Assembly: GCF_006442205.1 (NCBI RefSeq)
Contig: NZ_VFVR01000002.1
Location: forward strand, 62,001-126,000
DNA length: 64,000 nt
Source of the DNA: Mesorhizobium sp. B2-3-12
Lineage (GTDB): Bacteria > Pseudomonadota > Alphaproteobacteria > Rhizobiales > Rhizobiaceae
Direction: 5' to 3'
Shown here one piece after another: positions 1 to 9,562 of the stretch (the stretch's first letter is position 1; every line of letters starts with the position of its first letter). The position numbers and the translations under genes are program-made. Under the pieces are notes generated by a model that saw only the letters and a list, made by a program, of their open reading frames with translations, was not told the origin of the DNA and did not search any database.

Positions 1-268
1 GCTTGTACTGGTTCAGCCACTGCGCCTGGCGTGACAGCGTCGTCTGCGCATCGGCACGGATCGAGGTCGAGTCCGTGTCGAAGAAGATGCGGTCGCCGAT
101 GTTGACGGTGAAGTCCTGCGCCGAGCCCGGCGTTGCCGCGCCCGCGCCGTTGAGGCCAAGATCAGCCGCGTTGTTCGGCGTCTTCTTCGAGGCGCAACCG
201 GCGACGGCGAGCATCGCCACCAGCGCGATCATGACTGGGTTTCTGGTAAGTGCTGCGATACGGCCCAT
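1..268 (-). CDS. pal: Pal peptidoglycan-associated lipoprotein (5' part, cut by window edge)
   Basis: Outer-membrane lipoprotein of the Tol-Pal envelope complex; only the first 89 codons are inside the window. The ATG at 268 follows AAGGAG. Residues 1-25 form a lipoprotein signal ending in V-A-G-C, with the acylated Cys at 25. A Gly/Ala/Asn linker follows, then the start of the OmpA-like peptidoglycan-binding domain (N-I-G-D-R-I-F-F-D-T-D-S). Pal tethers the outer membrane to peptidoglycan and binds TolB, encoded upstream at 946-2250. An extra small gene separates tolB from pal here, where they are normally adjacent. The call rests on the lipobox, the domain start and the operon context. Confidence 0.93.
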   Translation of the reverse strand, partial: MGRIAALTRNPVMIALVAMLAVAGCASKKTPNNAADLGLNGAGAATPGSAQDFTVNIGDRIFFDTDSTSIRADAQTTLSRQAQWLNQYK

Positions 269-470
269 GCCGCCTCTCCTTCGTATTCGAGTGGTCGTGT
301 TTCGAGTGATTTCGTTGATCACCCAGTAACCACGTTTGGGTTAACCGGCATTCAAGAAACACGGTTAAAATTTGGTTTAGGCTGCCCGTCCGCAGCCGTT
401 TCGTCCAAGCCACAGTTGGCGCGGACCCTAGGCGGAAATGCGGCCAAAACGCGACGAGGCTATGAAAAAA

Positions 471-506
471 GAGGAATTGAAGAACTGACGAATTGAAGAA
501 TTGATG
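471..506 (+). repeat. left arm of inverted repeat flanking the four-helix-bundle gene
   Basis: AT-rich purine repeat built from GAATTGAAGAA-like units. Read on the plus strand it matches 31 of 33 positions with the arm at 901-944 read on the minus strand, sharing the run GAGGAATTGAAGAACTGA. It lies just downstream of the stop codon of the gene at 514-891. Its composition contrasts with the GC-rich surroundings. Confidence 0.85.
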
Positions 507-513
507 AAAAGAA

Positions 514-891
514 TCACTTTAGCCTTTCCCTCAGATTTACCAGCATTCCATAAATGTGGACGTAGGATTGCAACCATTGCTCGCGCTGGGCTTGCGTAAT
601 GTAATCAAGATCGAACGCATACGAAATCCATGTCTCTACTTCGCTGCACGATCCCATAGCCATCGAGACGAACCGCGCGAATTCAGCCTTCGAATGGCTC
701 TGCTTGGCGAAGCCTTCGGCAAGGTTGGCGCAGATTGCCTTGCTGGATCGGCGCAACTGGTCGGCTAATGCGTATTGCTCGATTTTCGGGAAACCGAGCG
801 TGGCTCTGTGAACGTCGAGGGAAACTGCATAAGCACGCTTATAGACCTCCAAATCTTTCGCGCGCTTGATGTAGCTACCCTCCGTCTCCAT
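514..891 (-). CDS. four-helix-bundle protein (S23 / 23S-rRNA intervening-sequence family)
   Basis: A 125-residue all-helical protein with the family signature: D-L-x-V-Y-K near residue 13, Q-L-R-R-S-S-x-A-I-C-A-N-L-A-E-G-F at 45-61, then E-F-A-R-F. Relatives occur as intervening-sequence ORFs in 23S rRNA genes and as stand-alone or retroelement-associated four-helix bundles; their biochemical role is unclear. I chose the ATG at 891. An in-frame TTG at 906 would add five residues but lies inside the flanking repeat. The gene sits alone between tolB and pal, inside near-perfect inverted repeats, which suggests insertion into the operon. Family assignment is by motif only. Confidence 0.85.
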   Translation of the reverse strand: METEGSYIKRAKDLEVYKRAYAVSLDVHRATLGFPKIEQYALADQLRRSSKAICANLAEGFAKQSHSKAEFARFVSMAMGSCSEVETWISYAFDLDYITQAQREQWLQSYVHIYGMLVNLRERLK

Positions 892-900
892 TTTTGCGTT

Positions 901-944
901 CCACAATTCCTCAATTCTTCAGTTCTTCAATTCCTCAATTCCCC
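901..944 (-). repeat. right arm of inverted repeat flanking the four-helix-bundle gene
   Basis: Inverted partner of the arm at 471-506 (31/33 positions identical), made of GGAATTGAGGAATTGAAGAA-type units. It ends one base before the tolB stop codon, so it fills almost the whole gap between tolB and the inserted gene. Confidence 0.85.
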
Positions 945-945
945 T

Positions 946-2250
946 TCACTCCAGCAGCGGCGACCAGGCCGGATCTGAAGCAAAATTCGCCGTCGGGACC
1001 GGCTGCTCGTTGCGACCGCTGAGATCGACGGAAACCAGTTTCGGGCCGCCATTGGAGTCGCGGAAGAACATCAGCACGCGGCCGTTGGGTGCCCAGGTCG
1101 GCCCTTCCTGCTGGAAGCCGGACGACAGGATGCGCTCGCCAGAGCCGTCGGTCTTCATGACGCCGATCTGAAATTCGCCGCCGCTCTGCTTGGTGAAGGC
1201 GATGAGGTCGCCGCGCGGCGACCACACCGGCGTCGAATAGACGCCGTCGCCGAAGGAGATACGGGTCTGGCCCGAACCGTCGGCGCCCATCACGTAGATC
1301 TGCGCGCGACCGCCACGGTCGGAGGTGAACACCACCTTGCTGCCGTCCGGCGAATAGGAGGGCGAGGTGTCGATGGCGGTCGAGTTGGTCAGCCGCGTGG
1401 TCGAACGGCTGCGCAGGTCCATGGCGAAGATGTTGGAATTGCCGTCGTCGCGCAGCAGGCTCATGATCACCTTCTGGCCGTCGGGCGAGAAGCGCGGCGC
1501 GAACGTCATGCCCGGAAAATTGCCGACCAGTTCGCGTTGCCCGGTCTCGATCTGCAGGAGATAGACCCGGGGCTGGCCGCTCTCATAGGACATGTAGGTG
1601 ATTTCCTGCCGGTTCGGCGAGAAACGCGGCGTCAGCACGATCGACCTGCCGTCCGAGAGATAGCGCACATTGGCGCCGTCCTGGTCCATGATGGCGAGGC
1701 GCTTCTTGCGCGCGTTCTTGGCGCCGGACTCGTCGATGAAGACGACGCGTGTGTCGAAATAGCCCTTCTCGCCGGTGATCTTCTCATAGATCGCATCGGC
1801 GATGATGTGGGCGACGCGGCGTTGATTGGCGTCGTTGGCGAAAAACTGCTCGCCGGCCAGCTGCGTGTTGCCAAAAATATCCCACAGCCGGTACTGGGCG
1901 CGGATGCGGCCATCCGCTTCCTTGCTGACGCTTCCGGTCACCAGAGCCTGCGCGTTGATGACCTTCCAGTCTTCATAACGGGGAGGGGCGTCGGGGTTCG
2001 AGATCTTTTCGACAAAGGCGGCCTTGTCGATCGGCGCGAACAGTCCTGACCGTTTCAGATCGGCTGTGACGATTGCCGATATCTGCGCTCCGAGCTCTCC
2101 CTGAAAGTCGGGGATGGCGATCGGCATCGGCTCGACATTGCCTTTGTTGACGTTGAGCTCGAGGGTTGCCCGAGCAGGCAAGGTGGCGACAGAGATTATG
2201 CCCATCGCCATCGCGGCGACCATCAGGAGCGGCTTGAGGATGGATTTCAT
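946..2250 (-). CDS. tolB: TolB, Tol-Pal system periplasmic beta-propeller protein
   Basis: A 434-residue periplasmic protein with a signal peptide (residues 1-28, ending P-A-R-A), an N-terminal alpha/beta domain to about residue 165, and five TolB-type propeller repeats recognisable by x-F/Y/W-S-P-D/N/R-G motifs (for example A-P-R-F-S-P-D-G and S-P-S-Y-S-P-D-G). TolB binds Pal and contacts TolA during outer-membrane constriction at division. Length is normal. It lies 38 bp downstream of tolA in the usual Q-R-A-B order. Downstream, pal is displaced by a small inserted gene. Confidence 0.97.
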   Translation of the reverse strand: MKSILKPLLMVAAMAMGIISVATLPARATLELNVNKGNVEPMPIAIPDFQGELGAQISAIVTADLKRSGLFAPIDKAAFVEKISNPDAPPRYEDWKVINAQALVTGSVSKEADGRIRAQYRLWDIFGNTQLAGEQFFANDANQRRVAHIIADAIYEKITGEKGYFDTRVVFIDESGAKNARKKRLAIMDQDGANVRYLSDGRSIVLTPRFSPNRQEITYMSYESGQPRVYLLQIETGQRELVGNFPGMTFAPRFSPDGQKVIMSLLRDDGNSNIFAMDLRSRSTTRLTNSTAIDTSPSYSPDGSKVVFTSDRGGRAQIYVMGADGSGQTRISFGDGVYSTPVWSPRGDLIAFTKQSGGEFQIGVMKTDGSGERILSSGFQQEGPTWAPNGRVLMFFRDSNGGPKLVSVDLSGRNEQPVPTANFASDPAWSPLLE

Positions 2251-2288
2251 GTCTTCTCGCTTCTCTTGCTGATTTTTGGGTGCTCAGG

Positions 2289-3446
2289 CTAAAGGCCAAG
2301 CATCGCTCTTGGATCGAAGTTGACGCGAACGTCAGACCATATGTCCTGCTTCCCCGCGGGAACCTGCAATCCGGCAACGTCGCATTTCTGCACGGCGCGA
2401 ACCGCACTGGCGTCGAATTGGGGGTTGCCGCTGGACTTTTCGACAGTCGGGCGGCCTTCCAGCTTGCCCGAGGCGTCCAGGTTGAAGCGGATGACCACGG
2501 TGAAATCCTCGGACCCTTCGAGGCCAACCGGAAGGGTCCAGCAATGACCGAGCTGATCTTCCAGGGCCCCCTGCTCCGACTTCGACAGCTTCTGGCCCTG
2601 ATCCTTGTCACCGCCGAGCGAAGCCTGCTGTGTCGAGCGCTTGGCGCCGCCGCCGGACGGTTTCTGCTTGTCGAGCAGGGCTGATATCTCGTCGGCGTTG
2701 TACTGCTTTTCATCGGACTTCGGCTTCGACGAGGCTTCCTTGACCGGCTTCTCGGCATCCTTGCGGTCCGGCGCCTTGGCGCTTTCGGCCTGTGCCGGCT
2801 GCGGCTTAGGCCGCGCTTCCGGCGCGGGCGCCGAACTCGGCAGTTGCGTCTCTTCGGTCGGCGGATCCTTGGCTATCGCCTCGGCGACGGCATCCGGCTT
2901 GACCTCGGGCGTCGGATCGATGGCCGCGGTCTTGTCCTGCGGCGGCGGGGTCGGCGCCGGCTTGGCCGGTGTCGGCTTGGGTTCCGTCTGCTTGACCGGC
3001 TCGGGCTTGACCTCTTCCTTGGGCGTCGGCGCCGGCGCCACTTCCGTCGCCGGAGTGGGTTTCGGCTTTTCCTGCGGTTTCGGCACGTCCTCGGTCTTCG
3101 GCTGTTGCTTGGGCGTGGGCGCGGGGGGCGGGGCCGACGTCGTGTCGACCGGTTTCGGCTTGGCTTCCGGCGTTATCGGTTTGTCCGTGTCGGTGCTGTT
3201 CTCGCCCACTTTCTGCGCATCGGCCACGATATCGGGACGCTTGGTCGGCGTTGGCGCCGGCTTCTCATGCATCACGGCCTTCTTGTCGCCCTGCAGCGTC
3301 TGCGCGATGGCTTCCATCGGCACGATATCGACCGCGACCGACTCCACGTCGGCCGACGGCAGCGCGGCCGGCGCCGACAGCGTGAACAGGCCGAAGGCCA
3401 GCGCCGCCGTATGCAGGATCACCGATGTGGTGAGGCCGGTCCTCAT
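2289..3446 (-). CDS. tolA: TolA, inner-membrane energy transducer of the Tol-Pal system
   Basis: A 385-residue protein with one N-terminal membrane helix (about residues 7-28), a long Pro/Lys/Glu/Ala-rich spacer (about 70-270) that should span the periplasm, and a C-terminal TonB/TolA-like domain from about residue 290 with two Cys (C-W-T-L-P... and V-Q-K-C-D-V). TolA links the TolQR proton motor to TolB/Pal. tolR ends seven bases upstream, so the two are probably co-translated. The low-complexity spacer creates long spurious ORFs on the other strand. Confidence 0.93.
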   Translation of the reverse strand: MRTGLTTSVILHTAALAFGLFTLSAPAALPSADVESVAVDIVPMEAIAQTLQGDKKAVMHEKPAPTPTKRPDIVADAQKVGENSTDTDKPITPEAKPKPVDTTSAPPPAPTPKQQPKTEDVPKPQEKPKPTPATEVAPAPTPKEEVKPEPVKQTEPKPTPAKPAPTPPPQDKTAAIDPTPEVKPDAVAEAIAKDPPTEETQLPSSAPAPEARPKPQPAQAESAKAPDRKDAEKPVKEASSKPKSDEKQYNADEISALLDKQKPSGGGAKRSTQQASLGGDKDQGQKLSKSEQGALEDQLGHCWTLPVGLEGSEDFTVVIRFNLDASGKLEGRPTVEKSSGNPQFDASAVRAVQKCDVAGLQVPAGKQDIWSDVRVNFDPRAMLGL

Positions 3447-3453
3447 CGTGGGT

Positions 3454-3909
3454 CTATTGATCCTGTTCCTGCAGTGAAACCAGGCCGATGTTCTTGTAGC
3501 CAGCGGCCGAAATGCGGGCCATGACCTTCATCGCCGTGCCGTAGTCGGTCGACTTGTCGCCACGAATGAAGATGCGTTCCTCGTAGCCGGTCTTGGAAAT
3601 CGCCTGCAGCTTGGCGACCAACTCGTCCATCGGGATCTCGGTCTCCTGCAGGAAAATCTTGCCGGTGGCGTCGATCGAAACGGTGATCGGCTGCGTGTCG
3701 GCGTTCATCGCCTTGGCCTGCGTGTCCGGCAGATCGATCGGCACGCCGACCGTCAGCATGGGTGCCGCGACCATGAAGATGATCAAAAGCACCAACATCA
3801 CGTCGACCATCGGCGTGACGTTGATTTCCGACATCAGCGCGTGATGGCGGCCGCGCCGCCTGTGGCCGCGCCCGCCGCGTCCTCCACCCATGCCTACGGA
3901 CATACCCAT
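3454..3909 (-). CDS. tolR: TolR, proton-channel subunit of the Tol-Pal system
   Basis: A 151-residue ExbD/TolR family protein. A Gly/Arg-rich cytoplasmic N-terminus precedes S-E-I-N-V-T-P-M-V-D-V-M-L-V-L-L-I-I-F, whose Asp is the proton-carrying residue of the single membrane helix; a periplasmic domain with the usual D-x-x-x-x-Y-G-T-A-M-K-V-M pattern follows. It works with TolQ as the proton-driven motor. Spacing to tolQ is 10 bp and to tolA 7 bp. Confidence 0.96.
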   Translation of the reverse strand: MGMSVGMGGGRGGRGHRRRGRHHALMSEINVTPMVDVMLVLLIIFMVAAPMLTVGVPIDLPDTQAKAMNADTQPITVSIDATGKIFLQETEIPMDELVAKLQAISKTGYEERIFIRGDKSTDYGTAMKVMARISAAGYKNIGLVSLQEQDQ

Positions 3910-3919
3910 CAGTTACTCC

Positions 3920-4630
<711 letters not shown>

Positions 4631-4930
4631 CGTTACGTCCTTAAGATTTCCGGGCGAAGCTGGCGGCTGGCCCATGGCATCCCTTGTGGTCGGTTCGCAC
4701 GAAGCTACCGGACACCCCAAACCGTGCCGTTAGCGGCCTTTTCGGGGCAAATATTGGTGAAAGGAAGGCGTTGGATAACGCCAATCTTCACCAATCTCTT
4801 CATGAACCGTTATGGTTAAGGATGGGTTAGTATATAAGGCGCGGCGCATTGCCGCGCCCGGGAGTATGGCGACCAGTATTTGCGCGCATGGCAACCGGCA
4901 TTTACCGGCGGTCGAGACCAGACCGGCGGT
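4631..4930. promoter_or_regulatory. tolQ upstream region with hairpin and CtrA-like box
   Basis: No gene is visible. 4838-4858 is a perfect hairpin (GGCGCGGC-N5-GCCGCGCC) without a U-run; it could end the ybgC transcript or shape the tolQ leader. 4816-4830 reads TTAA-N7-TTAG on the plus strand (CTAA-N7-TTAACC on the minus strand), one base from the CtrA consensus. The tolQ promoter is expected here, but I cannot point to a clear -35/-10. Confidence 0.45.
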
Positions 4931-5404
4931 CTAGCCGGAGGTCTTTGGCATAAACGCCGCGACCCATTCTTTTGGAAACCGGCGCGGCCGGCCGTTCTCG
5001 CCGATGATCGCCGCCTCGACCTTGGCCTCGACCAGCACCTCGTCGCCCCGCTTGAGCTGCTGCGCCATGAAGATGCGCGCTCCGGAAATCTCCTGCGTGC
5101 GGGTGTCGACGGTCAGAATGTCATCGATGCGGGCGGGGACGCGAAAGTCGATCTCCATGCGGCGCACCACCCACACGATCTTCTCGCCATGCTTGCCTTC
5201 GGCGAGTTCGGTGTGATGCACGCCGGTGAGCCTGAGATAGTCGGAGCGGCCGCGCTCGAGGAATTCGAGATAGCGCGCGTGGTAGACGACGCCCGAGAAG
5301 TCGGTGTCGGCATAATAGACCCGCGCCATCAGCCGGTGGCCGGACGTCGTCAGCGCGCCGGAGAGCCCAGCCAGCAATGCCGTGGATTCACCATGATCGC
5401 CCAT
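4931..5404 (-). CDS. ybgC: tol-pal system-associated acyl-CoA thioesterase YbgC
   Basis: Hot-dog-fold thioesterase, 157 residues. The motif Y-Y-A-D-T-D-F-S-G-V-V-Y-H-A-R-Y-L contains the catalytic Asp of the YbgC/4HBT family, followed by F-L-E-R-G-R. It hydrolyses acyl-CoA thioesters and is commonly encoded beside tolQ. The ATG at 5404 has GGGAAG upstream; an in-frame start at 5464 is unsupported. Its start lies 53 bp from the divergent GH5 gene. Confidence 0.92.
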   Translation of the reverse strand: MGDHGESTALLAGLSGALTTSGHRLMARVYYADTDFSGVVYHARYLEFLERGRSDYLRLTGVHHTELAEGKHGEKIVWVVRRMEIDFRVPARIDDILTVDTRTQEISGARIFMAQQLKRGDEVLVEAKVEAAIIGENGRPRRFPKEWVAAFMPKTSG

Positions 5405-5457
5405 TGCGCTTCCCTTTTGGATGCCGACACGGCAGGTATTTTTGGCGCAATGATCCG

Positions 5458-6708
5458 ATGGCACTGTTGACGACGATGATCAAGACCTTGACGGCAGTCG
5501 TGCTGGCGCTGGCGGCTTCGACACTTTCGGGTGAGGCGGCGACCTTCTCGATGAAGCGCGGTCTCAACCTCGACCAATGGATCACCTGGCCGGGCGAGGA
5601 TCAGTGGCGCGATGCCAAAACCATCCTGCCCTACCCGGAATGGCGCAAGTTCCTCAATGAGGATGACCTCAAGGCGCTGAAGGATGCCGGCTTCGATTTC
5701 CTGCGCATGCCCGTCGATCCGTCGCCTTTCCTCTCGGACAAGACATCCGGCCTTCGCGACGAGCTCTATGCCAGCGTGCTGGACTCGGCGCGCATGATCA
5801 ACCGCGCCGGGCTGAAGGTCATCGTCGACATGCACCTGATCCCGGCCGGCGGCAGCCGCAAGATCGGCATGGCTGAGGTGATGGACGACCCCGTGACCTT
5901 CGACCGCTACGTCGAGATGGTGCGCCGCATGGCGCGCACGCTGGCGGGCGAGGATCCTGGAAAGGTCGCTTTCGAACCGATGAACGAACCGATCGTCGAT
6001 TGCGACAGCGACGGCACCAGCCTGTGGCCCGACCGCCAGCGCAAGCTGTTCGCCGCGGCGCGCGCCTCGGCGACGAAATTGACGCTGATCCTGACCGGAG
6101 CCTGCTATTCTTCTGCCTCGTCGCTGCAGAAGATCGACCCGAAGGCGATCCCCGACGACAACGTCATCTGGACCTTCCATTCCTACGATCCGTTCCTGCT
6201 CACCCACCAGGGCGCGACCTGGGCTGGCGACTTCATCCCTTACGTGACCGGCCTGCCCTATCCGCTGACGGCGGTGCCCAAGGCTGAGCTCGACGTGACG
6301 CTCGACACCATCCGCGCGCGGATCAAGGCCGAGGCGCCATGGGCGAGGCAGAGCGGACTGCTTGCCTATCTCGACGAGCAGGTCGCCAGCATGGACAGCC
6401 CCGACAGGCTGCTTGGCCTGATGGACGCGCCGTTCAAGGCCGTCGAAGCCTGGGCGAAGGCCAACGGCATCAAGCCGGAAGACATCACGCTGGGCGAGTT
6501 CGGCATGATCCGCCAGGAATACGGCAATGCCTATGTCATGCCGGCGCAATACCGTGCCGCCTATGTCAGGGACATGATCGCGCGCGCCGAGGCGCACGGC
6601 TTTTCATGGTCGGTGTGGAGCTATGGCGGCGCCTTCGGCATCGTCGATGCCTTCAATGGCGACAAGGCCGAGCCTGACGTTATGGACGCGATCCGAAGCC
6701 TGCCCTGA
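5458..6708 (+). CDS. secreted glycoside hydrolase family 5 (cellulase-like) protein
   Basis: A 416-residue protein with a signal peptide (about residues 1-29) and a GH5 (beta/alpha)8 catalytic domain. The acid/base Glu is E177 in E-P-M-N-E-P and the nucleophile is E347 in L-G-E-F-G-M. It should cleave beta-1,4-linked glucans or a related exopolysaccharide in the periplasm or outside the cell; the substrate cannot be told. The ATG at 5458 is chosen because it gives a clean signal peptide; ATG 5476 is an alternative and neither has a good Shine-Dalgarno. Its stop is 9 bp from the converging phosphoesterase gene. Confidence 0.87.
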   Translation: MALLTTMIKTLTAVVLALAASTLSGEAATFSMKRGLNLDQWITWPGEDQWRDAKTILPYPEWRKFLNEDDLKALKDAGFDFLRMPVDPSPFLSDKTSGLRDELYASVLDSARMINRAGLKVIVDMHLIPAGGSRKIGMAEVMDDPVTFDRYVEMVRRMARTLAGEDPGKVAFEPMNEPIVDCDSDGTSLWPDRQRKLFAAARASATKLTLILTGACYSSASSLQKIDPKAIPDDNVIWTFHSYDPFLLTHQGATWAGDFIPYVTGLPYPLTAVPKAELDVTLDTIRARIKAEAPWARQSGLLAYLDEQVASMDSPDRLLGLMDAPFKAVEAWAKANGIKPEDITLGEFGMIRQEYGNAYVMPAQYRAAYVRDMIARAEAHGFSWSVWSYGGAFGIVDAFNGDKAEPDVMDAIRSLP

Positions 6709-6716
6709 AGTGCCGG

Positions 6717-7613
6717 TCAGCCGAGGTCGATCTGCAGGATTTCCGGGCGCATGCCGAAACGGATGGGCAGGTTGCTGAAGCCGAGCCCGCCCGAGACGAT
6801 CAGATTGCGGTCGTTCTCCACGACATGGCCATAGGCATACCGATTGCCGTACTGCGACGGCACGATGGGCGAATAGCCGAACAGCCGCACCTGCCCGCCA
6901 TGGGTGTGTCCCGACAGCGTCAGCGACACACGCCACGGCACTTTTGGAAATATGTCCGGCTCGTGCGCCAGCAGGATGACAGGCGAGGCGTCGCTGACCT
7001 TGGCCAGCGTGCCGTCGAGATCGTCCAGTCCCCTCGGAGGCTCGTGCTTCCTTTTCGGCAACAGCGCCAACTGGTCGGCAAGGCCGGCGATCCACACGCC
7101 ATGTCCGTCCTTTTCCAGGCGCACGGCGTCGTTCTCCAGCACCGGGATGCCGGCCTTCTCCAGGGCCTTGCGTGCGATCGTCGGGCCAACCTCGGCACGC
7201 TGCGCGAACCCGTCGGCCCACCAGTCGTGATTGCCGAGGATCGACAGCACGCCGAGCGGCGCCTTGAGGCCCGACAGGGCACCAGCCCATTCCGGCGGCG
7301 TCACCCTTTGCGACACCAGGCGCATGCCGGCGATGTAGTCGCCGAGCAGCACGATCAGGTCCGGCTGCAAGGCATTCGCCTCCTCGGCAAGCGAGGCAAT
7401 CCGTTCCGGCGTCATCCACGGCCGGCAGGCATGGATGTCGGCGAGCGCGACGACGCGCAGCTTCAGGCCGTCAGGCCAATGCGGCGGCGTCAGCGCATAG
7501 CGCTTCACATGCGTCAGCAGCATCGGCTCGATGCCGACGGCATAGGCGCTGAACGAGGCAACCGACAGGAACGACCCGCCGATGAAGCGCAGGAATCCGC
7601 GTCTGGTTATCAT
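6717..7613 (-). CDS. Tat-exported calcineurin-like metallophosphoesterase
   Basis: A 298-residue protein. From the ATG at 7613 the N-terminus has a twin-arginine signal (T-R-R-G-F-L-R-F), so export folded through Tat is expected. Metal-binding motifs of the YkuE/calcineurin-like family are complete: D59-x-H61 (L-A-D-I-H), G-D-Y, G-N-H-D-W-W, and G-H-T-H-G-G-Q near the C-terminus. It probably hydrolyses a phosphodiester or UDP-sugar-type substrate; the exact one is unknown. The upstream extension to 7730 lacks support and would bury the Tat motif. Confidence 0.9.
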   Translation of the reverse strand: MITRRGFLRFIGGSFLSVASFSAYAVGIEPMLLTHVKRYALTPPHWPDGLKLRVVALADIHACRPWMTPERIASLAEEANALQPDLIVLLGDYIAGMRLVSQRVTPPEWAGALSGLKAPLGVLSILGNHDWWADGFAQRAEVGPTIARKALEKAGIPVLENDAVRLEKDGHGVWIAGLADQLALLPKRKHEPPRGLDDLDGTLAKVSDASPVILLAHEPDIFPKVPWRVSLTLSGHTHGGQVRLFGYSPIVPSQYGNRYAYGHVVENDRNLIVSGGLGFSNLPIRFGMRPEILQIDLG

Positions 7614-7778
7614 TGGTTGGCTCCGGCACCTGGATCGTTCACCCATGCCCTGAAGGCAGCGGGCCGATACAATCCATGAATACGCCGGCAAGCCGGCGAA
7701 GATGAGGAGAATTTGCGCAGGCCCGTTCACTGATGCTTGATCACGGGTCCGGGAACCCGTCGCTGATCGCTTGCCCGG

Positions 7779-8816
7779 CTATTCTTCCTGGAACAGGTTG
7801 ATCTGCTGTTGCGCAAGATCCTTTGGCGCATCGAGGCCCAGATGACGCCAGGCATTGGCGGTCAGCATGCGGCCGCGCGGCGTGCGCTGGATGAAGCCCT
7901 GCTGGATCAGATAGGGCTCGATAATGTCCTCGATGGCGTCGCGCGGCTCGGACAGGCCGGCCGCGATCGTCTCGATGCCGACCGGCCCGCCACCGAAATT
8001 GCGGGCGATCATCGAGAGGTAGCGGCGGTCAAGCGCGTCGAGGCCGAGTGCGTCGACCTCGAGCCGGGTCAAGGCTTCGTCGGCGACCAGCCGGTCGACA
8101 TGGCCGTCGCCGGCGACCGAGGCGAAATCGCGCACGCGGCGCAACAGCCGGCCGGCGATGCGCGGCGTGCCGCGCGCGCGCCGCGCGATCTCGAGCGCGC
8201 CGTCGTCGCCGAGCGGCATCTGCAGGATGCGGGCGCCGCGCCGCACGATCTGCTCCAGCTCCTCGACCGTGTAGAAATTGAGCCGCACCGGAATGCCGAA
8301 GCGGTCGCGCAGCGGATTGGTGAGCAGGCCAAGCCGCGTGGTGGCGGCGACCAGCGTGAAACGGGCAAGGTCGATCTTGACCGAGCGCGCCGCCGGCCCC
8401 TCGCCGATGATCAGGTCGAGCTGGAAATCCTCCATCGCCGGATAGAGGATTTCCTCCACCGCCGGGTTGAGCCGGTGGATCTCGTCGATGAACAGCACGT
8501 CGCCTTCCTCGAGATTGGTGAGCAGGGCCGCGAGATCGCCGGCCTTGGCGATAACCGGGCCGGAGGTTGAGCGGAAATTGACGCCGAGCTCACGCGCCAT
8601 GATCTGCGCCAGCGTCGTCTTGCCTAGCCCCGGCGGTCCGACGAACAGCACATGGTCGAGCGCTTCCTTGCGGCCCTTGGCGGCCTCGATGAAGACTTTG
8701 AGGTTTGCCCGCACCGCCGCCTGGCCGACGAAATCGTCAAGCGTCTGCGGCCGCAGGGTCTGCTCGGCATCCTCGCCGCGTTTGTCGGGAGCAATGAGGC
8801 GGGGAGAAAGGCTCAT
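7779..8816 (-). CDS. ruvB: Holliday junction branch-migration ATPase RuvB
   Basis: AAA+ motor of the RuvABC resolvasome, 345 residues. Walker A is G-P-P-G-L-G-K-T-T (60-68), Walker B L-F-I-D-E-I-H (D111-E112), sensor and winged-helix domains follow. It drives RuvA-bound junctions. The start codon ATGA at 8816 overlaps the stop of the PIN-toxin gene by four bases, so ruvB translation is probably coupled to the toxin gene rather than directly to ruvA. Confidence 0.98.
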   Translation of the reverse strand: MSLSPRLIAPDKRGEDAEQTLRPQTLDDFVGQAAVRANLKVFIEAAKGRKEALDHVLFVGPPGLGKTTLAQIMARELGVNFRSTSGPVIAKAGDLAALLTNLEEGDVLFIDEIHRLNPAVEEILYPAMEDFQLDLIIGEGPAARSVKIDLARFTLVAATTRLGLLTNPLRDRFGIPVRLNFYTVEELEQIVRRGARILQMPLGDDGALEIARRARGTPRIAGRLLRRVRDFASVAGDGHVDRLVADEALTRLEVDALGLDALDRRYLSMIARNFGGGPVGIETIAAGLSEPRDAIEDIIEPYLIQQGFIQRTPRGRMLTANAWRHLGLDAPKDLAQQQINLFQEE

Positions 8817-9217
8817 GCCAGCAATTCCATGCTTGCGATGGACCTTGCAGCCCGCTGATCGAAAGTGACCGTGTGGGAACAGCCCGCATTTCGGTTGTGT
8901 TCGGCGATGAGCGCATCGGAAAAGTCAACCTGCGGCATGTTGGACCTTTCGAGCGCGATCACGATGGCATCGAAATCCTCGAACACCAACGTTCTGATTT
9001 TCAGCAGCCTTTGGACTGCCGCAAGGACTTGTTCCTTGGACATCCTGTAGCGAGAAATGAGCGACCAACTGAACTCGACCAGGACAATCAGACTGACAAA
9101 GCCTGGGGTATCCTCACTAAGACCTTTGCCGAAAGCCAAGGCTTTTGCCCTTTGCTCGGCATCATCGTTCAGTACCATTCGAAGCAGAACGTTCGTATCG
9201 ATGCCTATCGACGTCAC
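8813..9217 (-). CDS. vapC: VapC-type PIN-domain toxin (module 1, between ruvA and ruvB)
   Basis: PIN-domain ribonuclease of 134 residues. The acidic metal-binding residues are present: D7 (G-I-D-T-N-V-L), E48 (V-L-V-E-F), D101 (D-F-S-D-A-L-I-A-E) and D120 (T-F-D). Such proteins cleave RNA and are neutralised by the upstream antitoxin. It overlaps the antitoxin stop by four bases and the ruvB start by four bases, so antitoxin-toxin-ruvB form one coupled unit. All catalytic residues are intact, so it is likely functional. Confidence 0.92.
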   Translation of the reverse strand: MTSIGIDTNVLLRMVLNDDAEQRAKALAFGKGLSEDTPGFVSLIVLVEFSWSLISRYRMSKEQVLAAVQRLLKIRTLVFEDFDAIVIALERSNMPQVDFSDALIAEHNRNAGCSHTVTFDQRAARSIASMELLA

Positions 9218-9498
9218 GCGTCGCCCTCACGCCCGCCATTCGGCGCACCCCCGACAACATGCCGCCCAACCGCGTCCCGAACCTCGGCATCGATTTCCTC
9301 GAACGAAGCCGGACCGCCGGGTGGATCTCCCAGGAATCCGGCGAGGTCAGCAAAGTCGAGATTGCGCGGCGTTCCGATCAAGTAGCCATCCACCACCGTC
9401 CAGGCGATCATGTCACCGGCCTTGAGCGACAACGCATCCCTGACGTCCTTTGGGATGGTAAGCTGGCCTTTCGATGTCAGGCTTGCATAAGCACCCAT
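9214..9498 (-). CDS. vapB: AbrB/MazE-type antitoxin (module 1)
   Basis: SpoVT/AbrB swapped-hairpin DNA-binding protein of 94 residues. The N-terminus L-T-S-K-G-Q-L-T-I-P-K-D-V-R is the family signature; the acidic C-terminal half should wrap the PIN toxin. The gene overlaps the toxin by four bases. The palindrome TTTCT-A-AGAAA at 9508-9518, just upstream of the ATG, is a candidate autoregulatory operator. Confidence 0.9.
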   Translation of the reverse strand: MGAYASLTSKGQLTIPKDVRDALSLKAGDMIAWTVVDGYLIGTPRNLDFADLAGFLGDPPGGPASFEEIDAEVRDAVGRHVVGGAPNGGREGDA

Positions 9499-9507
9499 TC
9501 TTCTTAC

Positions 9508-9518
9508 TTTCTAAGAAA
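9508..9518. promoter_or_regulatory. candidate operator of VapBC module 1
   Basis: Perfect 11-bp palindrome TTTCTAAGAAA ten bases upstream of the antitoxin start, in an AT-rich stretch between ruvA and vapB. AbrB-type antitoxins usually bind palindromes at this place. Short, so it may be chance. Confidence 0.4.
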
Positions 9519-9562
9519 TTCCTTACAAAACATATTGTAGTTGGAATTTTGTTTTCAAGCAA

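Noticed and set aside
2605..3477. 290-codon plus-strand ORF over tolA
   Set aside because: It mirrors the Pro/Lys-rich spacer of TolA, producing Gly/Ser repeats. No independent evidence.
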